IMG/VR virus record: IMGVR_UViG_3300017765_000001
Span: 46,338 to 110,337 of that record
Strand: one strand, 5' to 3'
Length of the DNA: 64,000 bases
Origin: a virus
The notes under the pieces were generated by a model. It saw only the letters and a program-made list of their open reading frames with translations, was not told the DNA's origin and searched no databases. Positions 23,295 through 30,337 of this stretch are shown here, one piece after another. The first letter of the stretch is position 1, and each line of letters opens with the position of its first letter. Position numbers and translations under genes: made by a program.

Positions 23295-23449
23295 TTATGA
23301 CTTTTGGTGAATGGTTCCCAATGTTGCCAACCATAATTATGTATAGCCCAAATTCCTATAATGGGAACAAACACAAGGCAAAATCCCATGACTCCTAAAC
23401 ACCATGGGGTTTGCATAACAGATCTAACCAGGAGCTGAATGTGATTCAT
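23291..23449 (-). CDS. Small membrane protein
   Basis: 52 residues from the ATG at 23449 (MNHIQLLVRSVMQTPWCLGV). One membrane helix (about 16-36) and an aromatic C-terminus (YGWQHWEPFTKSHK). Overlaps the upstream gene by 26 nt and the downstream one as ATGA. Another member of the run of tiny membrane proteins beside zwf. Confidence 0.62.
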   Translation of the reverse strand: MNHIQLLVRSVMQTPWCLGVMGFCLVFVPIIGIWAIHNYGWQHWEPFTKSHK

Positions 23450-23615
23450 TTTGGAAATGCTCGGGGAAAGGACAACCTTTAAACTCATTTAGTTCATTCT
23501 GAAATAAAACAAACATAGTAACAAATCCTAGGCAAAAAGCAAATAGCATCTGAGGGAAGTTATAGTTTCCCATATAAGCAGTAGGATCAGGCTCATCATC
23601 ATGAGGATGAATCAT
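23424..23615 (-). CDS. Small membrane protein
   Basis: 63 residues if the ATG at 23615 is used (MIHPHDDEPDPTAYMGNYNF). One membrane helix (about 22-41, PQMLFAFCLGFVTMFVLF) then FKGCPFPEHF. An ATG at 23705 would add 30 charged residues but overlap the upstream gene by 107 nt, so the shorter form is preferred. Topology: acidic N-terminus outside or inside, short C-tail. Confidence 0.65.
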   Translation of the reverse strand: MIHPHDDEPDPTAYMGNYNFPQMLFAFCLGFVTMFVLFQNELNEFKGCPFPEHFQNESHSAPG

Positions 23616-23811
23616 CTTTGCTATATCTTCTGAGGACTTTTTCAATTTGTCGTCTTGTTCTGTCCCTTGCTTCTGGATTTTCTGTTTCTTTTCTGGTGTA
23701 TCCATGTTTCTGATGAAAAATGAAATGGCCTTGACATATCATAGTCAATACAAAAAAACTTGCTGTAACAATTCCAACCAATTTTAGAATTAAAGATACA
23801 GAATCATCCAC
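23599..23811 (-). CDS. Small membrane protein with GTG start
   Basis: 70 residues. The first codon is GTG at 23811, and the stop of the 27-aa peptide upstream lies 8 nt inside it. One membrane helix (about 5-27, VSLILKLVGIVTASFFVLTM) and a basic tail (RDRTRRQIEKVLRRYSKDD). Part of the zwf-proximal membrane gene chain. Confidence 0.65.
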   Translation of the reverse strand: MDDSVSLILKLVGIVTASFFVLTMICQGHFIFHQKHGYTRKETENPEARDRTRRQIEKVLRRYSKDDSSS

Positions 23812-23887
23812 GATATCTGCCAGGCCAAGTTAATTGCATTCCAGCAGTTAACAATCCAATAAAGACAAACACAAATAACAAGTTCAT
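23804..23887 (-). CDS. 27-aa membrane peptide
   Basis: MNLLFVFVFIGLLTAGMQLT then WPGRYRG: one hydrophobic helix plus a basic tail. The ATG overlaps the zwf stop (ATGA, 23887-23884) and its own stop overlaps the next gene by 8 nt. Such coupling on both sides argues for a real gene despite the size. Length and topology are like small photosystem subunits, but no identity is claimed. Confidence 0.58.
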   Translation of the reverse strand: MNLLFVFVFIGLLTAGMQLTWPGRYRG

Positions 23888-25257
23888 GCTGGATAATCCC
23901 AATTGGTTATGATATTTGTTTTATGCACTGGACCCCATTGCCCCTCCTTGTAAATATAAGGTGCTGTTCTGATTGGACACTTATCACCTACACATAATAA
24001 ATCATCAACAATTCTCCAAGATTCCAAAACCTCTTCAGAATGAACAAAATGGGATTGATCATTATGGAGAGCATCAAATAAAAGTTTTTCATAACCATCA
24101 ACACCCAACCAATCAGGATATCGATGAGTCAGAGTTGCAGTTTCAACATCATTCTTAAATCCAGGTGCCTTCATATCAATTCTGATATCAAAGTGTGGAT
24201 GTGGTTGGAGACGCATTACGATACGATCATTATATTCATGTCCATCAAACAGTTGTTGAGGAGGTGCCTTAAGTTTAACCACAACTTCAACACATTGATA
24301 TGGCATTTTCTTTCCACTCATGAAGTGAAAAGGAACTCCCTCCCAACGCCAGTTATCAATATATAAGTCACCAGCAATATAGGTAGCAGTGTCACTGAAA
24401 GAATCAACACCGTCTTCAGATTTATAAGATTCATATTGACCAAAAATAACTTTGTGTCCTAGTCTAGTCGCTGCAAGAACTTTTGTCTTCTCTCTACGAA
24501 TCTCAGTAGCATTCATTTTACATGGTGCTTCCATGGCAATCAGTGCAAGAACCTGAAGCATGTGATTCTGAAGCATGTCTCTGACAACACCAGATCCATC
24601 ATAGTATTGTGAACGACCTTCACAACCAATTGTTTCAGTTGCAAAGATCTGAACCTCTTCTATGTACTGGCGATTCCAAAGTGGTTCAAGTAATGTATTG
24701 CTAAAACGAGTGGCAAGGATATTATTAACAGTATCTTTACCAAGATAATGATCAATCCGATATACTTGTTTTTCGCGTAAATGTCTATCCACCACTGACT
24801 GTAAATTATCAGCAGATTTATAATCGTACCCAAAGGGTTTTTCAATAACCACACGCGATCTTTCTGGGTCATCTAAGAATCCTGCTGACTTAAGATGAGT
24901 AATTGCACTAGCATAAGTGTTTGGTGGTACAGATAAGAAATATGTGGTGTCAGCACTCTGATCATGCAGTTTCATCAGACTTTCTTCACATTCCAAATCA
25001 CAAGATACAAAATCCAACCAATGACAAAAATCTTGTGGATATTCACCCAAATGACGTAACCATTCATCTCTAGAAATTTCTCTACGAGAAGAACCAACAA
25101 TTAATAACCCTGGAGGAAGCAGATTTTTTTTCCACAACTCATAGAGTGCAGGAATCAGTTTTCTTTTACAAAGATCTCCAGCAGCACCAAAGATAACTAT
25201 GTGTTTACTAATGTGCTGTTCCATTTCCATCATACTTGTCTGTGTCATAGTAGTCAT
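23884..25257 (-). CDS. zwf: Glucose-6-phosphate dehydrogenase
   Basis: 457 residues from the ATG at 25257, which has AGGTG just upstream. A GTG at 25329 overlapping the gnd stop would add 24 residues and cannot be excluded. Motifs: GAAGDLCKRKLIPALYEL (NADP site, near residue 23) and RIDHYLGK (substrate and catalytic Lys/His, near residue 175). First step of the oxidative pentose-phosphate pathway, making NADPH. With gnd and talC it redirects host carbon flow during infection. Confidence 0.96.
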   Translation of the reverse strand: MTTMTQTSMMEMEQHISKHIVIFGAAGDLCKRKLIPALYELWKKNLLPPGLLIVGSSRREISRDEWLRHLGEYPQDFCHWLDFVSCDLECEESLMKLHDQSADTTYFLSVPPNTYASAITHLKSAGFLDDPERSRVVIEKPFGYDYKSADNLQSVVDRHLREKQVYRIDHYLGKDTVNNILATRFSNTLLEPLWNRQYIEEVQIFATETIGCEGRSQYYDGSGVVRDMLQNHMLQVLALIAMEAPCKMNATEIRREKTKVLAATRLGHKVIFGQYESYKSEDGVDSFSDTATYIAGDLYIDNWRWEGVPFHFMSGKKMPYQCVEVVVKLKAPPQQLFDGHEYNDRIVMRLQPHPHFDIRIDMKAPGFKNDVETATLTHRYPDWLGVDGYEKLLFDALHNDQSHFVHSEEVLESWRIVDDLLCVGDKCPIRTAPYIYKEGQWGPVHKTNIITNWDYPA

Positions 25258-25325
25258 TTTCACCTTTTCGTAACCCGAAATATACTGTGGATAGTACAAA
25301 GGGTAAAGCAATCCATTTAAGTATC

Positions 25326-26390
25326 TCACCTAACATGATGTCCCCCAAACATGTATCGCATTCCGTTTAAGATTTTATTTCCAAATTCTCCAAGTCTCCT
25401 TGAATTGAATCTTTCAAATAAAGCAGCAGATATAACTGGAGTTGGTACACCAAGATCTACAGCAGCATGAAGAGTCCAACGACCTTCACCAGAGTCTGAT
25501 ACCCCTCCATCAAATTTACTAAGATCATGATCATGTCTTAATACATCAGCAGTAAGATCAAGCAACCAACTGCCCACAACAGAACCACGACGCCAAAGCT
25601 CAGCTACTTCAGCACAGTCAATATCATATTCATAATCCTTTGGATTTTCCATTGGAGCCACCTCAGCATCACCTTCCTTGGTGTAGTTGGAACCAAGATT
25701 GCCATGATGCAAGATATTGAATCCCTCAGCATATGCCTGCATTATACCATATTCTACACCATTGTGAACCATTTTCACAAAGTGACCTGCTCCAGGACCC
25801 CCACAGTGAAGCCAACCATATTCAGCACTGGATGCTCTTGTATATGCATCTGTGCGAGGTGCAGCGGTGATACCTAGTGCAAGTGCCCTGAAAATGGGGG
25901 CACATGTAGATACTGCTGTATTTGCACCACCAACCATGAGACAGTATCCACGCTCCAGACCATAAACTCCACCACTAGTACCACAGTCAATATATTGGAT
26001 GCCCAACTTTGCCAGGTATTCTGCCCTTCTGCGAGAATCTTTAAAGTTGCTATTGCCATGATCAATAACAATATCCCCACTGCTAAGTAATGGTAGTAAC
26101 TCATTAAGTGTGTCCTCTACAAGTTCTGCTGGAATGACAAGTTGGAAGATGCCAGGTTGCTCAACATAAATTGTCTCACCAGATTTTTCCCCATAGACAC
26201 TCTCTGCTTTTTTTACTACTTGAACAAGGCTTTCCAGAGAAGTGGCAACTCCACTGACATAACCTGCTTCATACGCCTCTTGAGCTTTTTCATAGTTCCT
26301 CCTATATCCCCATGTTTCTATTCCTGCCTTCATCATACGACGAGACATACCCTCGCCCATACGACCAAGACCAATAATACCCACTTTCAT
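25326..26390 (-). CDS. gnd: 6-phosphogluconate dehydrogenase (decarboxylating)
   Basis: 354 residues, shorter than the classic 468-aa enzyme and more like the short, YqeC-type GND. NAD(P)-binding GLGRMGEGM at the N-terminus, DHGNSNFKDS (about 111-120), CGTSGGVYGLERGYC (about 136-150) and HNGVEYGIMQ (about 208-217) in order. It produces ribulose-5-phosphate, CO2 and reducing power. A GGGAG ribosome site lies about 8 nt before the ATG. Upstream of zwf in one operon. Confidence 0.95.
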   Translation of the reverse strand: MKVGIIGLGRMGEGMSRRMMKAGIETWGYRRNYEKAQEAYEAGYVSGVATSLESLVQVVKKAESVYGEKSGETIYVEQPGIFQLVIPAELVEDTLNELLPLLSSGDIVIDHGNSNFKDSRRRAEYLAKLGIQYIDCGTSGGVYGLERGYCLMVGGANTAVSTCAPIFRALALGITAAPRTDAYTRASSAEYGWLHCGGPGAGHFVKMVHNGVEYGIMQAYAEGFNILHHGNLGSNYTKEGDAEVAPMENPKDYEYDIDCAEVAELWRRGSVVGSWLLDLTADVLRHDHDLSKFDGGVSDSGEGRWTLHAAVDLGVPTPVISAALFERFNSRRLGEFGNKILNGMRYMFGGHHVR

Positions 26391-26411
26391 AATTACACTC
26401 CCTTAAATTTT

Positions 26412-26564
26412 TCAATTTCTTTTACTCATTGCAAGTAATGTATCATATGGTATCCATGCTGGATCCTCATCTGCAAATTGAACCTGCACCTCAACAATAT
26501 TTCTCTCCAAATACCTAGAGTAAATTGTTCTTGTATTTTTGACGCAAGATATGATGTTTGTCAT
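26412..26564 (-). CDS. 50-aa conserved protein
   Basis: MTNIISCVKNTRTIYSRYLE at the start, then VQVQFADEDPAWIPYDTLLA. Soluble. The start overlaps the upstream stop as ATGA (26564-26561). The sequence reads like a small beta-sheet domain; no family known. It fills most of the apparently empty gap before gnd. Confidence 0.65.
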   Translation of the reverse strand: MTNIISCVKNTRTIYSRYLERNIVEVQVQFADEDPAWIPYDTLLAMSKRN

Positions 26565-26734
26565 CCTGTCCTCCTTGCAATTGCTGACATGCTTCTCCTA
26601 TTCATTTCTTTAATTAGGTCACCATACTCTTTGTGCATTCTATCTCCTACCACATATCTTGCTTGCTTTTGTTCTAATGCACACACAATCAAAGCATAAT
26701 CTTCTTGAGTGAAGTCAGGAAAATATTTTATCAT
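26561..26734 (-). CDS. 57-aa conserved protein
   Basis: MIKYFPDFTQEDYALIVCAL at the start and a basic C-terminus (MNRRSMSAIARRTG). Helical, soluble. Ends in an ATGA overlap with the 50-aa gene. Starts 5 nt after the stop of the PTOX-adjacent membrane protein. Unknown function. Confidence 0.65.
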   Translation of the reverse strand: MIKYFPDFTQEDYALIVCALEQKQARYVVGDRMHKEYGDLIKEMNRRSMSAIARRTG

Positions 26735-26739
26735 TAATT

Positions 26740-27009
26740 CTATTGCAATTGAACAACATTAAGAACCTCTTCTTTTACTCTATCTATTATATCCTGCATC
26801 ATGTCAACATCAATACCCATGAAGGGTGGAATCATACCAATGACTCTGAAGAATCCCTCAGCAAAAAGAGCCAGGAAAATAATCCCAAGGAACATGCTAA
26901 TGATAGATGCATTACGATTGTGCTTGTTAATAGCATTGTCAATCATTTTTTCACATTCTTCTTTTGTGACATGATGAGCAGGTTTTATCTCATCCATTCT
27001 GTGTGCCAT
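26740..27009 (-). CDS. Small membrane protein next to PTOX
   Basis: 89 residues, GAGGAA 7 nt before the ATG at 27009. Charged N-terminal 35 residues, one membrane helix (about 36-60, SIISMFLGIIFLALFAEGFF) and an acidic amphipathic C-terminal helix (DIIDRVKEEVLNVV). Overlaps the PTOX gene by 20 nt. Role unknown. Confidence 0.7.
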   Translation of the reverse strand: MAHRMDEIKPAHHVTKEECEKMIDNAINKHNRNASIISMFLGIIFLALFAEGFFRVIGMIPPFMGIDVDMMQDIIDRVKEEVLNVVQLQ

Positions 27010-27556
27010 GAATCAATTCCTCACAAGAGGGCAAATCATTTGTTAATCTACCTGAATTTATTAATTCAATTGCCTCAAGTAGTTCTCTTGAATGTTCTAA
27101 TTCATCATTAAGAATCTCAAGAATTTTATCATCAGGACCATTCAAGGCAAGATACTTCCCATAAGTTTCTGCTGCATGAATCTCTACTTCGTAGGAGAGA
27201 TGGTAAGCAGAACGAGGAGCCACCCAATAATAAACCACATTCACCCAATAGTAGATAAGTACAAGGTGTCTGGCAAAAAAGCGATCAATCCAATAAGAAT
27301 TTCCACCACGACTTTCCATGTATTCTAGATGTTCTGTTTCGTTAAGAGTCTGAGCAAAATGTTCCTTCATCAAATAAATGTGTTCTGGACCTCGTAAACC
27401 CATGGATTCTCTCAAGTGCAACACACTTAAGAATGCAAAATATGGTGCTCTGGCAATCTCCTCAAGCACCCAGAATCTTTGATAGTCTCTTCCTGAATAG
27501 AGGAAGTCAATGATTGCTACAGTAATGTTTAAAGTAACTTCATTGAATTTTTTCAT
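26990..27556 (-). CDS. Plastoquinol terminal oxidase (PTOX)
   Basis: 188 residues, alternative-oxidase family. The di-iron carboxylate ligands can be traced in LEEIARAPYFAFLSVLH (about 31-47), NETEHLEYME (about 71-80), EVEIHAAETYGKYL (about 124-137) and DELEHSRELL (about 151-160), with the ExxH spacing of the family. It moves electrons from plastoquinol to oxygen, acting as a relief valve when electron sinks are cut. Starts one base after petE in the same operon. Confidence 0.93.
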   Translation of the reverse strand: MKKFNEVTLNITVAIIDFLYSGRDYQRFWVLEEIARAPYFAFLSVLHLRESMGLRGPEHIYLMKEHFAQTLNETEHLEYMESRGGNSYWIDRFFARHLVLIYYWVNVVYYWVAPRSAYHLSYEVEIHAAETYGKYLALNGPDDKILEILNDELEHSRELLEAIELINSGRLTNDLPSCEELIHGTQNG

Positions 27557-27557
27557 T

Positions 27558-27881
27558 TTACTCTACGTGAATAGTACCTGTCATTCCAGCTCCCTGATGT
27601 GGTCCACAAAAAAAATCATAATCACCTGCGTCTGCAAATGTAATATCTTGTGATTCACCAGGTGAAAACATTAGTGCTTCTCTGGACAAGTCTGCACGAC
27701 CCCCAACAATAATATTGTGTGGCGGAAGCATCCCATTAACAAAGTGAACTGTGTCTCCTGCCTTTATTGTAATATCAGATGGATCAAAAATCAAGTTCCC
27801 ATTTGATCCCAATGTGACATCAACTGCCCATACTGGCGCAACAAAAAATAGTGTAGCCAGCAAAGCAAAAATAAACTTCAT
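27558..27881 (-). CDS. petE: Plastocyanin
   Basis: 107 residues with a signal peptide (about 1-19, cut after VWA), so it would be exported to the thylakoid lumen. Copper ligands: His in LPPHNII, then Cys, His and Met in FFCGPHQGAGM. It ferries electrons from cytochrome b6f to photosystem I. A phage copy next to PTOX suggests control of electron flow around photosystem I during infection. Confidence 0.96.
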   Translation of the reverse strand: MKFIFALLATLFFVAPVWAVDVTLGSNGNLIFDPSDITIKAGDTVHFVNGMLPPHNIIVGGRADLSREALMFSPGESQDITFADAGDYDFFCGPHQGAGMTGTIHVE

Positions 27882-27945
27882 ATAAGTTTAGCAACTACAC
27901 TATCTAGGTGTTTATTCTTTTCTTAAAACTTTTTTTATTAGGATA

Positions 27946-28389
27946 TCATGACTCTTTTTTGGGATCAACTGCTGATGCCACAGGTGGTTCTCCAGCAATT
28001 TTAATTGGTCCTTGTTCAATCCTAATTGTTTGTGCTGGTGCAGTCTGAGCAGCAGCTGCTATCAGTCTTTCCAGATCTGCCTTACTTACTCCACCACCAC
28101 CTGAAGAACCATTTCCGTTCTTCTTAGCAGTCTGAACCCCAAAAGTAGCTAAAACCCCAGTGAAGACCGAGGCGATGAAAGTTGGGTCCAGTTTTTGTTC
28201 TGGGATTCCCAAAGCAGGGGGTAATTTGATGTACGCAAGTGTGAGAATTCCCCCACTCCAAATAAGAATACCAAGCCTAACAAAAGTAGAAAGAATCGCC
28301 AACTGTTCATCAGAGTCATCTAATTTATCCTTTAGTTTACTAATGGGACCTTTGGTCTTTGTGTCTTCCTTCTTTACTTCTGCAGGCAT
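27946..28389 (-). CDS. Conserved protein with two membrane helices
   Basis: 147 residues. Basic N-terminus (KLKDKLDDSDEQLA), two membrane helices (about 33-55 and 69-87), a Gly/Ser linker (NGSSGGGGVS) and a C-terminal amphipathic part with QTIRIEQGPIKIAGEPP. The topology would suit a holin or virion membrane factor, but neither is proven. A late-like AATAAATA box lies upstream. Confidence 0.7.
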   Translation of the reverse strand: MPAEVKKEDTKTKGPISKLKDKLDDSDEQLAILSTFVRLGILIWSGGILTLAYIKLPPALGIPEQKLDPTFIASVFTGVLATFGVQTAKKNGNGSSGGGGVSKADLERLIAAAAQTAPAQTIRIEQGPIKIAGEPPVASAVDPKKES

Positions 28390-28408
28390 GGCACTAGAGT
28401 ATCTGGGT

Positions 28409-28416
28409 TATTTATT
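28409..28416 (-). promoter_or_regulatory. Late promoter-like box (AATAAATA)
   Basis: AATAAATA on the minus strand, one mismatch from TATAAATA, 19 nt before the 147-aa gene and at the end of the 44-aa gene. Plausible late start for the 147-aa gene and perhaps petE. Confidence 0.45.
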
Positions 28417-28549
28417 ATGCACCCTCATAAACTGGAGACATAATTCCACCACCTGGACCATCATTATCATCATCAACATTATTTGTAAGTGCCCAGACAA
28501 CCCAGGCAAATATTAATCCTGATGATAGTGCTAACATATTCTCAATCAC
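28415..28549 (-). CDS. 44-aa membrane protein with GTG start
   Basis: Starts with GTG at 28549, overlapping the stop of the hli gene as GTGA. One membrane helix (ENMLALSSGLIFAWVVWALT) then an Asp/Gly-rich tail (NNVDDDNDGPGGG). The longer ATG frame to 28708 runs through the hli gene and is a shadow. Conserved, as I recall, beside hli genes in cyanophages. Confidence 0.7.
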   Translation of the reverse strand: MIENMLALSSGLIFAWVVWALTNNVDDDNDGPGGGIMSPVYEGA

Positions 28550-28653
28550 CAGACACCTGGGATGATTTGTCCTGTAAAGGCATATGAACCAATTGCTGCT
28601 ACAACACCCAGCATGGCTGCCCAACCATTGATACGTTCTGCTTTTTCGTTCAT
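28546..28653 (-). CDS. hli: High-light-inducible protein (Hli), minimal
   Basis: 35 residues: MNEKAERINGWAAMLGVVAA then IGSYAFTGQIIPGVW. The chlorophyll-binding ExxNGxxAMxG motif is intact. The protein is a single membrane helix and among the shortest Hlips. Hlips bind chlorophyll and protect photosystem II. It was missed by simple ORF length limits. Coupled by overlaps on both sides. Confidence 0.9.
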   Translation of the reverse strand: MNEKAERINGWAAMLGVVAAIGSYAFTGQIIPGVW

Positions 28654-28886
28654 TGTCCTGTCTCCTGTAGTGTAAGATAAAAGTTTTCGTTTGTGGGTCG
28701 TCTACCATCTAGTTCATAGATTGTAGAATCACCGTATGTTTTGTGATCTTTGTATCCAACCATTCTGCCCTTTGTATTTTGAAGGGCTGGCATGAATACA
28801 ATAAAAAAGAATACTCCTGGGGCACCAATCAAAAGGGCACCACCAATAATATAGTAAGTAAGAATTTCAAGAAGTGGTGATTGCAT
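28650..28886 (-). CDS. Membrane protein next to hli
   Basis: 78 residues, one membrane helix (about 10-33, YYIIGGALLIGAPGVFFFIV), then a conserved soluble tail (GRMVGYKDHKTYGDSTIYEL). Overlaps the hli start as ATGA. Related phages keep this gene beside hli, which hints at a job in the photosynthetic membrane. Not characterised. Confidence 0.75.
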   Translation of the reverse strand: MQSPLLEILTYYIIGGALLIGAPGVFFFIVFMPALQNTKGRMVGYKDHKTYGDSTIYELDGRRPTNENFYLTLQETGQ

Positions 28887-28888
28887 AA

Positions 28889-29107
28889 TTAAACTGTGAA
28901 GTGCTTGGAAATAACTTGGATACGTTCTTCTTCTTTTGCAATTAGGTCAATCTGCTCTTGAATAGCACCTAATACATCTGAATGCTCACCAATGCCAACA
29001 GGACTATGAAGGTAGATTTCTACATTCATCTTTGCCCTTTGGATGTTGCCCTTTGATTGTTCAATCAGAGCAGTGGTGATATCATCTTTGAGTGAATGGC
29101 AAGACAT
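28889..29107 (-). CDS. Conserved helical protein
   Basis: 72 residues, MSCHSLKDDITTALIEQSKG at the start and AIQEQIDLIAKEEERIQVIS at the end. Soluble, two-helix layout. Shares a TGATG overlap with the 28-aa peptide. Function unknown. Confidence 0.72.
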   Translation of the reverse strand: MSCHSLKDDITTALIEQSKGNIQRAKMNVEIYLHSPVGIGEHSDVLGAIQEQIDLIAKEEERIQVISKHFTV

Positions 29108-29193
29108 CAGTATGTTTCAGATAACTGTTCTACAGAATAACCCAAAAGCACAAAAAAAGCAATACTTGTGACAGTAAAGATTGTTTCTACCAT
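29107..29193 (-). CDS. 28-aa membrane peptide
   Basis: MVETIFTVTSIAFFVLLGYS then VEQLSETY: one membrane helix, short charged end. TGATG overlaps at both ends (29193 with hli, 29107 with the 72-aa gene). Its place directly after hli and coupling make it a good candidate for a genuine small membrane subunit. Confidence 0.65.
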   Translation of the reverse strand: MVETIFTVTSIAFFVLLGYSVEQLSETY

Positions 29194-29402
29194 CAGATCA
29201 AACCAAAGAAAAGATTTCCAGTCAGTGAATAGGAAAAGATAGCAAAAAAGAATCCTACCATGGCAGTTCTGCCATTGAGTTTCTCTGCACGCTCTGCATA
29301 TGTTTCATAACCATAACGCTCAGCATCTGATTTTGAAACATACATTTGTGGTTCCTTAGCAAAAAGATTTTGCTGACCATGCTCATTAGTTGTTACAGTC
29401 AT
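29193..29402 (-). CDS. hli: High-light-inducible protein (Hli)
   Basis: 69 residues. The C-terminal helix AERAEKLNGRTAMVGFFFAI has the ExxNGRxAMxGF chlorophyll-binding motif, followed by FSYSLTGNLF. The N-terminal 35 residues are soluble. First gene after the hairpin promoter at 29429-29462, so expression can begin early. Confidence 0.95.
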   Translation of the reverse strand: MTVTTNEHGQQNLFAKEPQMYVSKSDAERYGYETYAERAEKLNGRTAMVGFFFAIFSYSLTGNLFFGLI

Positions 29403-29428
29403 TTACCAATTGTAATGAATCTTTACAT

Positions 29429-29462
29429 ATTATATATAAAAAAAATCCCCCTGTCAAGGGGG
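29429..29462 (-). promoter_or_regulatory. Terminator loop is a perfect -35 box; consensus promoter for hli
   Basis: On the minus strand CCCCC-TTGACA-GGGGG (29462-29447) is a terminator stem and loop for the 62-aa gene, followed by A and eight T. The loop TTGACA (29457-29452) stands exactly 17 bp before TATAAT (29434-29429). This is a perfect consensus sigma-70 promoter built into a terminator; it would drive hli and the following small membrane genes. Confidence 0.82.
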
Positions 29463-29480
29463 AGGTGTAGTAATTTATAC

Positions 29481-29669
29481 TTAGTAGTCTTCTCCTTCAA
29501 GGATATCCTGACATTTCTCAGGGTTCTTTTCACAAAATTGTCTCACATAACCATGAACATCTTCATCCATGCGATGATGATAGTTGTTGTGCATAACACC
29601 AACAAAAATAAGAAATCCAATAATTAAAAGATTGAAATAAGTTACTGGAGAGGTTAAAATTCTTTTCAT
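29481..29669 (-). CDS. Small membrane protein
   Basis: 62 residues: basic start MKRILTSPVTYFNLLIIGFL, membrane helix (about 9-27), then a soluble tail with two cysteines (FCEKNPEKCQDIL). The ATG begins right after the T-run of the upstream terminator. Unknown role. Confidence 0.68.
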   Translation of the reverse strand: MKRILTSPVTYFNLLIIGFLIFVGVMHNNYHHRMDEDVHGYVRQFCEKNPEKCQDILEGEDY

Positions 29670-29677
29670 AAAAAAAA

Positions 29678-29693
29678 GGGGTCCGCAGACCCC
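29678..29693 (-). terminator. Terminator after the beta-barrel-like gene
   Basis: Minus-strand stem GGGGTC/GACCCC with a four-base loop, followed by eight T. It lies between the secreted-protein gene (stop at 29719) and the 62-aa gene. Confidence 0.8.
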
Positions 29694-29718
29694 TATATTA
29701 TAGCAGATATTTCAACTA

Positions 29719-30099
29719 TCAGAAGGCATATTTCACACCAACTTTAGCACCCCAATCAATGATCTCATCACCATCAGAGTCCTCACCAGCAGTCATTCCT
29801 GCAATTTCACCATAGATGCCCAGATCCTCTGTGGCAGCATAGGACAGACCAACCTTACCTGAGAGTTCAGTCTCAGTGTCATCAGCAACTTCACTGTGGA
29901 CAAAGGCAGGACCACCTTGGACATAGTATCCAACCTTACCTGAACCACCTTCAACACCTACATGAAGATCGGTAACTGCTGAAGTATACTCTCCATCAGG
30001 ATATGAAGCATTGGCCTCTACATTGACGTAGGGTCCTGCAAGGGCAGCACCAGCGAAAAGAGGAGCAGCAGCAAGAGCTGCGATTACAGATTTAAACAT
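29719..30099 (-). CDS. Secreted beta-barrel-like (porin-type) protein
   Basis: 126 residues from the ATG at 30099. Signal peptide MFKSVIAALAAAPLFAGAAL cut after ALA-G, then alternating hydrophobic/charged strands (YVNVEANASYP, VGYYVQGGPAFVH, ELSGKVGLSYAA) and a final WGAKVGVKYAF. A C-terminal Phe is the usual outer-membrane barrel signal. It may insert in the host outer membrane. Monocistronic, with its own promoter, long leader and terminator. Alternative: a virion decoration protein. Confidence 0.75.
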   Translation of the reverse strand: MFKSVIAALAAAPLFAGAALAGPYVNVEANASYPDGEYTSAVTDLHVGVEGGSGKVGYYVQGGPAFVHSEVADDTETELSGKVGLSYAATEDLGIYGEIAGMTAGEDSDGDEIIDWGAKVGVKYAF

Positions 30100-30303
30100 T
30101 TTTTTTACCTTAGTTACTTGCGGAATGATTACCCGCAGATGGAAGAACCTCGACATGGTTCTGTTTAGAAATTTTGGATTGAATAGAAACTTGCTCTAGT
30201 AATTGAGGAGGTTATTTCTTTGTTAATCTACCAAAATTGAAAGACTTACTCAAGTAATTGCGGAGTTTGTCTTTGGACACATATAGATTTCTTTACTTTT
30301 GTT
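30100..30303 (-). other. Long 5' leader with direct repeat and hairpins
   Basis: About 200 nt without a gene. A 22-nt direct repeat (30189-30210 and 30244-30265, three mismatches) has the pattern acttRctcWagtaattgMggag. Hairpins: AGAACC/GGTTCT (30144-30162) and a GCGG/CCGC stem nearer the start codon. Looks like a regulatory leader or small RNA; no known riboswitch recognised. Confidence 0.55.
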
Positions 30304-30308
30304 TATTT

Positions 30309-30337
30309 AGTATAGATACCTACCATAATTTTGTCAA
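30309..30337 (-). promoter_or_regulatory. Promoter of the secreted barrel-like protein
   Basis: TTGACA (30337-30332), 17 bp, TATACT (30314-30309) on the minus strand. The -35 box overlaps the stop codon of the first glycosyltransferase gene. Predicted start near 30302. Confidence 0.7.

Noticed and set aside
28415-28708. 97-aa ORF across the hli gene
   Set aside because: Its first half is a shadow of the 35-aa Hli frame; the GTG at 28549 overlapping the hli stop explains the C-terminal part.
30189-30265. 22-nt repeat considered as a CRISPR unit
   Set aside because: Only two imperfect copies, no further spacers and no cas genes; better seen as part of a regulatory leader.
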